Positions 28,336 through 37,277 of a DNA stretch of 64,000 bases are shown here, in pieces. This DNA comes from Ktedonobacteria bacterium brp13 (GTDB lineage Bacteria; Chloroflexota; Ktedonobacteria; Ktedonobacterales; Ktedonobacteraceae). A program made the position numbers and the translations under genes. Every line of letters starts with the position of its first letter. Positions within the stretch are counted from its first letter, which is position 1. The stretch spans positions 4,216,001 to 4,280,000 of the forward strand of contig AP024096.1 in assembly GCA_015099395.1 (NCBI GenBank), read 5' to 3'. The notes below the pieces were generated by a model. It ran no database searches. It was given only the letters and a program-made list of their open reading frames with translations, and was not told the DNA's origin.

Positions 28336-29265
28336 ATGAAGAAGATTGCTTCTAGCTTTGTCATGTTCATGGCCCTGCTGGTCTTGATGAGTGCCTGTGG
28401 ATTTGGACCTCCAGGGAGTTCGACTAGTGCTTCAGCGAATAGTAATACCATTGTGATAGGCTCAAAGAACTACACCGAGAACATTGTGGTTGGTGACATG
28501 ATGTATGAGCTTTTGAAAGCAAAACTGAAGGGTGTCAATGTTGAGGCCAAGCCAGACCTTGCCTCGACATTGGTCGCATGGAATTCCCTTCAAAGTGGTC
28601 AGCTTAATGCATATCCTGAGTACACAGGAACAGGTCTGGTGGATATTTTAAAGAAGCCAGTAAATACGAACCCTAATCAAGTGTACCAGACCGTGAAGCA
28701 AGCATATTCACAGCAGTACCACGTCGACTGGCTTAATCCTCTTGGATTCAACAATACGTACGCGATTGCTGTACCGAAGTCGATTGCCGATGAATATCAT
28801 TTGAAGACAATCTCTGATTTAGCAGCTGTGTCATCTAAACTGGTATTCGGTTCGGATCCAGAGTTTTACGTACGGCAAGATGATGGGTATCCTGCGCTTC
28901 TCAAAGAGTATGGGTTACACTTTGCCTCAGCCAAGCAGATCGATGTTGGTTTGAAATATGAGGCAATGGCTAACAATCAGATTCAGGTCACCGATGCATA
29001 CTCGACCGATGGTGAGCTTGTAAAGTACAATTTTGTCGTCCTTCAGGACAACAAGCATCTCTTCCCACCTTATTATGCCGCTCCGATTGTGCGCCAGGAC
29101 ACGCTGAAAGCACATCCCGAAGTCGCTTCTATCCTGAATGAGCTGGCAGGGAAAATTGATGATGCAACGATGAAGCAATTGAACTACGAGGTAGACGTGC
29201 AGCACCAGGCAGCGGATACTGTAGCCAAGCAATTCCTTATTTCGAAAGGACTGCTCTCGGCATAA
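28336..29265 (+). CDS. opuCC: Quaternary-amine-binding lipoprotein
   Basis: A 309-aa substrate-binding protein of the OpuAC type. It has a lipoprotein signal (MKKIASSFVMFMALLVLMSA then Cys21) for attachment to the outer face of the membrane. The mature part opens with the family motif NTIVIGSKNYTENIVVGDMM and includes YPEYTGTGLVDIL and the hinge-region NNTYAIAVPKSIADEY. It would hand betaine, choline or carnitine to the permease pair. 105 bp after opuCD; probably the same operon. Confidence 0.93.
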   Translation: MKKIASSFVMFMALLVLMSACGFGPPGSSTSASANSNTIVIGSKNYTENIVVGDMMYELLKAKLKGVNVEAKPDLASTLVAWNSLQSGQLNAYPEYTGTGLVDILKKPVNTNPNQVYQTVKQAYSQQYHVDWLNPLGFNNTYAIAVPKSIADEYHLKTISDLAAVSSKLVFGSDPEFYVRQDDGYPALLKEYGLHFASAKQIDVGLKYEAMANNQIQVTDAYSTDGELVKYNFVVLQDNKHLFPPYYAAPIVRQDTLKAHPEVASILNELAGKIDDATMKQLNYEVDVQHQAADTVAKQFLISKGLLSA

Positions 29266-29481
29266 CAGTTTGTATGCAAACATGTGTGCGCTGAAGAAGA
29301 TATAATCGGTGAACGTGAGAGCACGTCCTACTTCCATTTTCGCAGAATTGTACATGTGAGTGTTTGAGTAACAGCTACAATATTCCGTAGCTGTCACTCA
29401 ATTCAGAGATACTACCTGATACGATATTATTTCTGGATACAGGCTTCAGCGAACATCCACAACGATTCCAGTTGGGCGGAA

Positions 29482-29498
29482 GGTTGTGTTGCAAGAAA
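29482..29498. repeat. Solo IS6-type end
   Basis: GGTTGTGTTGCAAGAAA matches the left end of the IS6 element at 24193 exactly over 17 bp. No transposase follows; the IS1 element starts 35 bp on. Recombination between this and the full element would delete the transporter operon. Confidence 0.7.
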
Positions 29499-29603
29499 GA
29501 AGCTGATCTGTTAAAGTTGAGATAAAAGAGGAGGTAGTGGTACAAATAAGCAGGATATGGTAGACTATGAAAGCCAATCATTTCTCAAAATGAGGAGCCT
29601 TTC

Positions 29604-29882
29604 ATGGTAACAATCACCCTGCACTGTTCTCACTGTCAGGGCGATGCTCTGGTACGCAATGGTCATGCTCCCAATGGCAAACAGCTCTATCGCTGCCGCT
29701 CGTGCGGACGTCAAAGCCGCGAGAACCCGACTCCCCATACCTATGCACAAGCTCGCCGCGAGGAGATTCTGCAGGCCTACCAAGAACGCAGCAGTTTGCG
29801 CGGCCTGACCCGCACATTTGGCGTCTCCCGCACCACGGTGTCCACTTGGCTCAAAAAAAAGTCGCTCAGCTTCCTCCCTTGA
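29604..29882 (+). CDS. insA: IS1 InsA-like protein
   Basis: A 92-aa product of the first IS1 frame: a zinc-ribbon CSHCQGDALVRNG ... YRCRSCGRQSRENPT followed by a helix-turn-helix (REEILQAYQERSSLRGLTRT, then FGVSRTTVSTWL). InsA binds the IS ends and represses transposition. The ATG at 29604 has GAGGAG 6 nt upstream. Frame ends at TGA 29880 just past the slippery run. Confidence 0.9.
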   Translation: MVTITLHCSHCQGDALVRNGHAPNGKQLYRCRSCGRQSRENPTPHTYAQARREEILQAYQERSSLRGLTRTFGVSRTTVSTWLKKKSLSFLP

Positions 29883-30343
29883 GCACGACCTTGATGGCCC
29901 CCGATCCAGAAGATGCCGCTTCCACCACGCTGGAACTGGATGAAGTGTGGTCATTTGTATTCAAAAAAGTCAACCAGGTCTGGGTGTGGATTGCCCTGTG
30001 TCGCAAGACTCGACAGGTGGTTGCCTATGCACTGGGTGACCGGAGTAAACAGACCTGCCTCCGTTTGTGGCAAGCCATCCCATCCGCCTACCGCCAGGGA
30101 CATTGCTTTACGGCCTTTTGGGCAGCATACTCGGCGGTCATCCCTGACGAGCAGCACACCGCAGTGGGTAAAGAGACGGGAGAAACGGCCCATGTGGAGC
30201 GCTGGAATAACACATTGCGGCAGCGTCTGGCCCGTTTTGTCCGCATGACGTTATCCTTTTCCAAATCGGCAGTGATGCTCGAGGCCTGTTTGCTTCTCTT
30301 TCTTCATCGCTACAATCGAGAGCGGGCCATCCTGCTCAAGTGA
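29604..30343 (+). CDS. IS1 InsAB' transposase by programmed -1 frameshift (altered catalytic Asp)
   Basis: A -1 shift on the A8 run at 29853-29860 joins InsA to the second frame, giving a fusion of about 246 aa. The InsB part has the first acidic residue in LELDEVWSFVFKK and the Glu in HVERWNNTLRQR, with the usual tail RMTLSFSKSAVM. Where the family has an Asp in FTDFWxAY this copy has FTAFW: codon GCC at 30113 in place of GAC, one base changed. Without the second catalytic Asp the transposase should be inactive, although the ends might still be moved by another IS1 copy. Confidence 0.85.
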
Positions 30344-30352
30344 GCCACTACC

Positions 30353-30878
30353 AGATAATTTATTGAACATACTCCCTAAATAGAGGCAAACTATAGAACA
30401 AAACACATAATGTAATTACTAGCCCAAACAGAGTCCTTGGCTTTATTTTACCTAATCCGAAAAAGAGGTTTCTAACATGAAGCGTGAGACAAGAAAGCTA
30501 GCAAGAGATTTGATCACGAATGCGGGAACAAGAACTGTGAACCATGCTATGTTTTGTTGTTGATTGTTTTCCAACTAATTGACGTGAAGATATTTCGTGT
30601 AGAAGGTTGTCTGCTGATGTACTCACATCTGCTGTGCCAACCAAATGAGCCAACGCGCTGTGTTTCTACTTTCTTTTAGGTTTGTGGTTCCTATTGAAGT
30701 GATAAATGCGCTCACAAGCAGTTCTTGAAAGAATTTATAACTTCTATCATCTCTTGCAAGTGATTATCTCCTCTGTTACTATAGACGAGATTAACAGCAA
30801 TCTTCTACATTCATAGGATCTGAAGTTCTAGTGGTGAAGGTATAACGGTTTAAGTCAAGAAAAAAGGAGTACAAAGGA
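30353..30878. other. 526-bp intergenic region before the nuclease gene
   Basis: AT-rich with no gene, tRNA or strong repeat that I can see. Must include the promoter of the Mrr-like gene; AAGGAG at its end is the ribosome site for the ATG at 30879. Confidence 0.4.
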
Positions 30879-32549
30879 ATGGCAAGGATGAACAGACTTG
30901 TTTATTCCGTGGTGCGAGCACAAGTACGTGCACAGCATGAAGCAGCACGTAAACATGCAGCTCAAGCGCGAACAATCGCCAAAAGCCAAACGCAAGCAGC
31001 AATAGCAGCAGAAAAAGCAAGAAAAGAATACGAGCGCACGCAGCATAAAGAGTATGAGCGTGCTCAGCGTACCGAGCAGAAGGAGCGAGCGCGGCTTTAC
31101 ACGGAATCACGAATTGCCGAAGTCAATTTACAAAATGAACAACAAGAACAAGAGATTGCACAACTCAGCACGCTACTGATTGATGCCCTCTCAGCTGATA
31201 TTTTTATTCATTTGCAAGACCTGAAACAACCTCCACAACTTCCGATATTTCGTCCAGAGCAACTAGCGATTGTTGAACCACCACCTCATTTACAAACGTA
31301 TATGCCTCCTCAGCCATCAGGGATTCAAAAACTCTTCCCAGGATCGAAAGAAAAATATGCTCAAGAAGTCAAGAATGCGCAAGAGCTATATAATTCTCAC
31401 GTCGCGGCTCATGCAGCGAGAGAACAGGAACGGCAGAAAAAACTGACCGAGGCGAGAGCCCTCTTTGAACAACAAGTCGCAGAGGCCCATCAACGAGCAG
31501 CAGTTCAACATGCCGAGGTTGATAAGTTTCAGCAGGACTTTGATTCTGGCTCGCCAGATGCTATCGTCAACTATTTCACGATGGTCCTGGATACAAGTAC
31601 CTATCCTGATGGGTTTCCACAGCAAGCAAAAATTGCCTATGTTCCTGAATCTAAACAATTAGTGGTCGAATACGATCTTCCGAGGTTTGAAATTGTCCCC
31701 GAGGTAGGTTCCTATAAATATACCAAAGGAAAGGATGAAATAACGCAGGCGGTTCGCCCATTAGCCCAGCGGAAATCTCTTTATAATTCCATTGTTGCTC
31801 AAGTTACGCTTCGTACTCTCCATGAACTATTCAAAGCGGACCGCAAAGAGTATATAGATACGATAGTATTCAACGGCTATGTGGATACTATCGATAAAGG
31901 AACAGGACGGAATATACGCACGTGTCTTATCACTATTCGCACAAATCGCGATACCTTTACTGGTCTTGATCTGAGTAAAGTTGATCCTCAAGCGTGTCTC
32001 AAAGTGTTGAATGCTTCGGTTTCCAAAAATCCTGTAGAGTTGGCACCTGTTCGACCAGTCTTGGAGTTCAATATGGTTGATCCTCGATTCGTTGAAGAGA
32101 TGGATGTCATTTCAGGACTTGATCAACGTCCCAATTTAATGGAACTAACCCCGACTGAGTTTGAGTCACTAATTACGAATCTTTTCCAAAAGATGGGGTT
32201 AGAAACACGGCAGACCCAGGCTTCGCGAGATGGAGGGGTTGACTGTGTAGCATTTGATCCTCGTCCCATTTTTGGTGGAAAGGTCGTAATTCAGGCGAAA
32301 CGGTACAAGCATACGGTAGGAGTGAGCGCTGTTCGTGATCTCTTTGGGACGATGCAAAATGAGGGAGCATCAAAAGGTATTCTTATCACAACGAGTGGTT
32401 ACGGAAAAGCGTCATTTGAGTTTGCAGAAGGGAAACCAATTGAGTTATTAAGTGGAAGTAACCTTCTTTATCTGCTTGCACAACATGCAGGTATTGAGGC
32501 AAAGATCGAACCCCCTGACGCTTGGAAAGATCCTATTCCAGACGCTTAA
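30879..32549 (+). CDS. Mrr-type restriction endonuclease with coiled-coil N-terminus
   Basis: A 556-aa protein. Residues 1-110 are a long Ala/Glu/Arg/Lys-rich helix (EKARKEYERTQHKEYERAQR), predicted coiled coil; a second such stretch is near 165-220. A middle alpha/beta domain (about 225-400) I do not recognise. The C-terminus (about 425-540) is a Mrr_cat PD-(D/E)xK nuclease: LTPTEFESLITNLFQKMGLE, catalytic Asp in ASRDGGVDCVAFD and QxK in VVIQAKRYK. Mrr-like enzymes cut modified or foreign DNA. The ATG at 30879 has AAGGAG 9 nt upstream. Left member of the defence island. Confidence 0.85.
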   Translation: MARMNRLVYSVVRAQVRAQHEAARKHAAQARTIAKSQTQAAIAAEKARKEYERTQHKEYERAQRTEQKERARLYTESRIAEVNLQNEQQEQEIAQLSTLLIDALSADIFIHLQDLKQPPQLPIFRPEQLAIVEPPPHLQTYMPPQPSGIQKLFPGSKEKYAQEVKNAQELYNSHVAAHAAREQERQKKLTEARALFEQQVAEAHQRAAVQHAEVDKFQQDFDSGSPDAIVNYFTMVLDTSTYPDGFPQQAKIAYVPESKQLVVEYDLPRFEIVPEVGSYKYTKGKDEITQAVRPLAQRKSLYNSIVAQVTLRTLHELFKADRKEYIDTIVFNGYVDTIDKGTGRNIRTCLITIRTNRDTFTGLDLSKVDPQACLKVLNASVSKNPVELAPVRPVLEFNMVDPRFVEEMDVISGLDQRPNLMELTPTEFESLITNLFQKMGLETRQTQASRDGGVDCVAFDPRPIFGGKVVIQAKRYKHTVGVSAVRDLFGTMQNEGASKGILITTSGYGKASFEFAEGKPIELLSGSNLLYLLAQHAGIEAKIEPPDAWKDPIPDA

Positions 32550-32789
32550 ACTAAACGGTAAGGTAACTAAGGAATAATCTTTTGGAAAGAACAATCTCTT
32601 GTCCAATCGAAGATTGTTCCTTCGTTACCAACCCAGAGCGGGGCAATTCTCTTTTCCAGATGGCCCTCACAAGAAGCCATCGGATTTGTCACCCCCTGTA
32701 AGTCACCGAAGGTCAAGCTGAGCTCGGAGGCACACGCTATCCCCTCGAAGCCACCCCGCACAAGGGCGGTCAGCCTGAGCGTAATGCCG

Positions 32790-32837
32790 GTCTGGGTGGG
32801 GACTAGTTGCTAGTGGGCGCCTAGTCCCCACCCAGAC
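32790..32837. repeat. 17-bp perfect inverted repeat
   Basis: GTCTGGGTGGGGACTAG (32790-32806) is exactly mirrored at 32821-32837 across 14 nt. No T run follows, so it looks more like a subterminal repeat of a mobile element than a terminator. It lies beside a transposase-like tail and 108 bp from the IS at 32945. Confidence 0.55.
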
Positions 32838-32944
32838 TTTGCCGAGATCGTAGTCTTCACCGATTTTCATCAGATGGGTCGCTACTTCCACCATCTTACG
32901 CATGACAGCCGTGATAGCTGACATTTTCTTGAGTCCTCGCTCTA
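32838..32944 (-). pseudogene. Possible IS110-type transposase tail
   Basis: A minus-strand segment reads VERGLKKMSAITAVMRKMVE then VATHLMKIGEDYDLGKVW. The helix resembles the extreme C-terminus of IS110-family transposases. It is cut on its 5' side by the end of the IS at 32945, and is not the missing end of the DpdA-like gene. Family call is tentative. Confidence 0.35.
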
Positions 32945-35193
32945 CCCACGAATTGCGCAATGAGATTGCTGAAGAGCTTCTCTTGATCTGATGAGCGAAA
33001 ATCGTGCAGGACAGGACGTTGATCCTGTGAGAGAAAGTAGAAACAGAGGGATGGAGGGTAAAAAGGGGCAGAAGATGGGAGAAATTGAGGAACAGCCAGA
33101 AAAAAAGCCACGAGATTCCACTCGGAGAAGCAAGCCAGTCTGAGCAGAGAGAATCCGACGGTCGTCGAGACGGTGTTACGCGGTCGCCAAACCTAGAGAG
33201 GTGGCAAAGCCTTCTGGGACACCGAAGAGTCTGATTGTCACCCGGCTCGCTGTTGGGGCTCGCGCGTTGCGAGCAAACCGCTCTTGAAAGTCAAGACGAG
33301 AATGTGCGCGCTGGGCACGAGACAGGAGCACAGGCACGGGCTCCGGGTTAGCAGTGAGACCCTGCTCTGCCTGCACCTCCACCCGTTGGGAACGCAGCAG
33401 TTGCTTGCACGCCCTTCGATGGTGCCGACGACTCCAATCACGCCAAAGCAGGGGTGCGGAACCGACGACGAGGGGATGCAGCAGCACACTCACCTGACGA
33501 GGCTTGGCGGTGGTGCTGCCCTGCCATTGACACTGTTCACGGAGAGGGCAGGGACGACAACTGCGGATGCTGGCCGCATAGACCACGCGTAGGCTCCCGT
33601 CAGCTTCTCCGCGCCGCTCATGCGCCACCAGCGATTGGCCAGCCGGACAGCGCAGCGTCCCATCTGGTTGAAGGGCAAAGTCTTGACCCGAGAAGCGGCC
33701 TGCTTTCCAGGGCAGAGCCACGGCTGCTGGCCCATACCCCTGAGAGGAAGAAGGCGAGTTCGTCGCCTCTTTGTGCACAGGCGGGAGAGCAGGAGCAAAT
33801 TCGGTGGTACGCACCGGATCAGGCTCAAGCTGGTGTCCCAATTCCAGGCGCAGATTCCAGACCCACTGCGAGACGATCTGCCAGGCTTCTTGTCCGCAGG
33901 CGGCATGAGAACACCAACGATCGGGATCTTGTTCGCGCTCTTCATCCGAGAGTGCCGTTTCAAAAGAACCACGATGCAGATACAATGCGACCACATCAGA
34001 TGCCGTAAAGGCTTCTTGCGGCATCTTCGTCAAAAATAGCTCGTAGATCAACCCATCGCGTTCAACGCCAATTTTTTGCTTTTTCGAGCCTTTCAGATGC
34101 GTGGCTACCACGAGGCGGTAGTGTTGCCCGTTGGGGCCCACTGGCACATCAGGGCAGTCATAGAGCGTGCGGACCAGAGCACTTTCCGGTAAGGTGAACT
34201 GCTGATCGGCAGGCAAGTACAAGCGGGTCTGCACGACAGGCAGATCCAGGAGCCCATACGCTTTGCTACGCATAACGAACGGCATCCCGAGCAGGTCGGC
34301 CAAAACCGCTCCTGTTCCATAGAGACCATCAAGCCGCAGCAGTGCGCACGAATCTTTCAACTGGTGCGCCCGCAGATACGATTGGATCGCCTCCACCGCT
34401 CGGCGCAATTCCTTGCGGTACTCGCCGTTGCCCCGATTGCCAAACGAGCCGAGCCACTGGTAGGAATGCGCTTGCAAAACGGTCGTGCGCGTCCGCACAA
34501 CTTCCCCTCGTTTGCGGCCCGTGTAACCTGGAGCACAGAGCCCATCCAATCGACGATGGGGAAGAGGCAACGGTGAACCCTTTGGTAAAGCTCGCTGCCG
34601 AGCCGCTTCACGGGTTCCGTCAATATCGAAGACTTTCCAGAGTTTGCCTGTGCGGTCGCTCAGCCCACAAGGCTGCGGCTCAACGTCTGCTCGCCGCTTC
34701 AGCAGATCGTTGAGAAAAAGTGTGCGTAAAGCTTCCACTGGCTCGGGTGTCAGTGCCGCTAAAAAACGGGAGAGCGCCGAACGAGAGGGGAGTCGATCAC
34801 GCTCAAATACAGCCATGAAGGCGACTGCGAATGGCCGGAGTCTCTCGTAAAACTCTTCCAGTGTGTGCTCGCCACTGATGGCATACCCGAAAAGCACGGC
34901 TACAAAATCGATCACCTCATAGTGTCCGAAACGCCGCCGTGCAAAGTGTACATGCTCGCTGATCTTCGTCAGGATGCCGTGTTTGCGAAGATAGGCTGCC
35001 ATCAGCGCCACTTCGCCAAACCAGCAAGGAGTTGAGGGAACAGACTCCGATGTGCTCTGGATAATTACCGATTCGTCGGCGATACTGGTCATAGGTGCCT
35101 CCTTGATGGGAATATATTGGTTCTTTTCCCTCAATGAGGCACATTTTTAAGCTTGACTGCCACTAGGTGTTATCTCGTTGCGCAATCCGTGGG
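32945..35193. mobile_element. 2.25-kb insertion sequence in the DpdA-like gene
   Basis: Terminal inverted repeats CCCACGAATTGCGCAATGAG (32945) and, at the right end read inwards, CCCACGGATTGCGCAACGAG (from 35193), 22 of the first 24 bases identical. Contains one long transposase. The right end interrupts the DpdA-like frame directly after its codon for Gln in GVAQ. The sequence beyond the left end does not continue that gene, and no target duplication is seen, so an adjacent deletion or rearrangement followed insertion. Confidence 0.85.
33176..35092 (-). CDS. Large DDE transposase, IS4-like
   Basis: A 638-aa transposase. The N-terminal part has a helical targeting domain (GHYEVIDFVAVLFGYAISGE, then RLPSRSALSRFLAAL). 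The core has a candidate first Asp in WKVFDIDGTREAARQ, a second in ALLRLDGLYGTGAVLADL and a late Glu in LYLHRGSFETALSDEE, the YREK-type region of IS4-like enzymes. A Cys-rich C-terminal portion (CRPCPLREQCQW) follows. All three acidic positions are present, so it may be active. The ATG at 35092 has AAGGAGG 5 nt upstream. Exact family (IS4, IS1634 or another) not settled. Confidence 0.8.
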   Translation of the reverse strand: MTSIADESVIIQSTSESVPSTPCWFGEVALMAAYLRKHGILTKISEHVHFARRRFGHYEVIDFVAVLFGYAISGEHTLEEFYERLRPFAVAFMAVFERDRLPSRSALSRFLAALTPEPVEALRTLFLNDLLKRRADVEPQPCGLSDRTGKLWKVFDIDGTREAARQRALPKGSPLPLPHRRLDGLCAPGYTGRKRGEVVRTRTTVLQAHSYQWLGSFGNRGNGEYRKELRRAVEAIQSYLRAHQLKDSCALLRLDGLYGTGAVLADLLGMPFVMRSKAYGLLDLPVVQTRLYLPADQQFTLPESALVRTLYDCPDVPVGPNGQHYRLVVATHLKGSKKQKIGVERDGLIYELFLTKMPQEAFTASDVVALYLHRGSFETALSDEEREQDPDRWCSHAACGQEAWQIVSQWVWNLRLELGHQLEPDPVRTTEFAPALPPVHKEATNSPSSSQGYGPAAVALPWKAGRFSGQDFALQPDGTLRCPAGQSLVAHERRGEADGSLRVVYAASIRSCRPCPLREQCQWQGSTTAKPRQVSVLLHPLVVGSAPLLWRDWSRRHHRRACKQLLRSQRVEVQAEQGLTANPEPVPVLLSRAQRAHSRLDFQERFARNARAPTASRVTIRLFGVPEGFATSLGLATA

Positions 35194-36627
35194 CTGAGCA
35201 ACACCTACCGGAGTAAATGTATAGCCACCAGCACGATGTGCCTGTATAAATTCAAGAGCATTTTTACGCGTTAAAGCATAACGAGCTACCTTCACGTCAG
35301 AAGGCATGCTCGAAAATATTAAATGATCAATAGAAACGCCATAATTAAAACCCAGCGATTGATAATACTCCAAAATTTCTGGCGTATTATACGGCGGGGC
35401 CTCCTCATTCACATAACTAAAAGCTCCACAATCGGCCAATATAGGCTTCTCAGTAAATTTTGCAAACGAATGAATACCACATTCTTTTATGCGCGCTAGT
35501 TTGGTCTGACTTTGCTCAATGGTGCTTTTTGAAAACAATAAACCATCATAATTCGGTCCGGGATAAATTTGGTGAGAATATACCTCATCATCATAGCGCC
35601 GTTTCTCGGGATTCCCCTCATCACACTCAAAATTGTATGCAGGATCTACAAGATCATCCCAGTCAGGAATATAAAAACGCATGGGACGTCCATAATTCTT
35701 CGCCGGTTCCAGGCTCGGTTTCACCATCGTCTCGAAAGGCAGCTGCTGTGAGGTTTTCTTTGAAGCAGAGGATTTGCGAACAACGGCACCATTTTCTTTT
35801 TTTCGATATAAGCTCACCAGATCTAAAAATGCTTCACTCGAAGGGGATGATAAAAACGTTTGCATTCTTTCATAACGTTCATAGCTACTAATACCATCAG
35901 CCGAAAAAAGTGGAGATGGTTGAACAATCTGGTGAGCAAAGTGATGAAACAACAAACCTTTTAACGAAATTAATGCACTACCAAATGAAGTTGCTTCGGG
36001 ATTGCCTAAGCACACATGGATATACGGAAACTGCTTCGGAATTTTATTGTGCAATGCCTGGCTCGCGAGAAACACACAGGGAAATCCTGGCTCATGCGCA
36101 AAAGGAAGACCAATAGAAGCAAGATATTCCTCGCCCAATAAAAAAAATGCACAATCGTAATCTTGCGCAAGTACAGCTTGAAGATCTTGTGGTATCGCCA
36201 GACGCTTTGCAATAGGAAAAACTTTTGCAGCAGAGAGTCCAGCAAATGTGACATTGTATGGAGGGACTAATTCATCTTCATCTATCAAACCAAAACCTGC
36301 GGAAATAATTTTCACATCAACAATATTCCGACCGAAAGCCTGCCTCAATAATTCAACACCTTGCATCACCTCAATGTGTTGGCGACCACGGTAGAGCTGT
36401 GCAGATGGTACACGATAGGGCTCCCAAATCCCATAATTTCGAGCTACCCGTCTATCCATCCGGCCATCCCATAGTTCATCGGCTTCCGGCTGCTTAAAGG
36501 AAGCAAGAGCAGCAGGAATATGCTTATCTTTTGTGCATGATGTAATGACAAGTATTCGACCAGTACGAATATGTTGCTCCGCACTGCTATTTGTTTGACC
36601 TACTTCAAAAGAATGATCTACTGCCAT
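35194..36627 (-). pseudogene. DUF6884-like / DpdA-like tRNA-guanine-transglycosylase homologue, truncated by IS
   Basis: 478 residues remain. Residues 24-165 are a DUF6884/YaaA-like domain (ILVITSCTKDKHIPAALASF; VKIISAGFGLIDEDELVPPY). After a linker, residues 314-478 are the first half of a TGT-like TIM barrel of the DpdA type: RFYIPDWDDLVDPAYNFECD, ILADCGAFSYV (the Asp aligned with the TGT acid), GVSIDHLIF and YTFTPVGVAQ, where the IS begins. DpdA enzymes exchange guanine for 7-deazaguanine bases in DNA. The strands carrying the nucleophile Asp and zinc site are gone, so this copy should be inactive. The ATG at 36627 has AGAGGG upstream. Divergent from the TIR-VMAP operon. Confidence 0.82.
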
Positions 36628-36770
36628 AAGTGACCCTCTATATACACACACAATACTATAACACAAGCGCTTGGTACATCTATTCTGTAAAAATATTTTC
36701 CGATTCTATTTTCTTTAAAGACAAGTACCAGCTAAAGCCAGTCAAGAAGACTACTAGAAAACAAGACGAA

Positions 36771-36911
36771 GTACTTACAACTATAAATATTTATCATAAC
36801 AGTGCTGATGATTACTACTCAGTATATTACTGTATCACATTACAAGGACTCCATAATATATAATAGTATCATTTTTCTGGATATTCTGCATATTTCGTAC
36901 TTACAACTATA
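36771..36911. promoter_or_regulatory. 15-bp direct repeats in the divergent intergenic region
   Basis: GTACTTACAACTATA occurs at 36771 and 36897, 126 bp apart, in the 650-bp AT-rich gap between the DpdA-like gene and the TIR-VMAP operon. Candidate sites for a shared regulator. Otherwise 36628-37277 holds no gene I can support. Confidence 0.4.
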
Positions 36912-37277
36912 CGCTGATTAAAACACGTTGGTATAATAGTTCAAAGCTACCGCGACCATAAACGTAACGTTTGACAATTGGAGTTGATCAACTTGACCTT
37001 CGGAGAATCCGGTGCTGTAAGGGAGCGTAAGTGCTACCTTGATAGACGGTAAAGAGCACATGGATGATTTGTGTATTCCAGATGAGATAAGAGACAGCGC
37101 ATGTTTATGAGCCTGCTTAGTCGCTTGTTAAATGCGATAATGAATGATATAATTTTCATCACTTTGAAGTGATTCAGGTAAAAGACGTAAGAGGCTTCTG
37201 GCTTTTCATCGTTCTGAATTACACCCTTTCCACTCTCTCTATCAAAGGGTTAAACTGAGAAATCGAATAAGAGGATT

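Larger units (their letters stand above)
29533..30352. mobile_element. IS1-family insertion sequence
   Basis: About 820 bp bounded by GGTAGTGGTACA (29533) and the inverted TGAGCCACTACC (to 30352), with an InsA frame and an InsB frame linked by an A8 slippery run. No clear target duplication was found. Confidence 0.85.

Noticed and set aside
32703..32960. Remaining half of the DpdA-like gene on the far side of the IS
   Set aside because: The minus-strand reading there resembles a transposase tail, not the second half of a TGT barrel.
37000..37060. MerR-type promoter with an elongated spacer (TTGACC ... TGTAAG, CGGAGAATCCG dyad)
   Set aside because: Spacing and boxes fit only loosely and no MerR-type gene is nearby.
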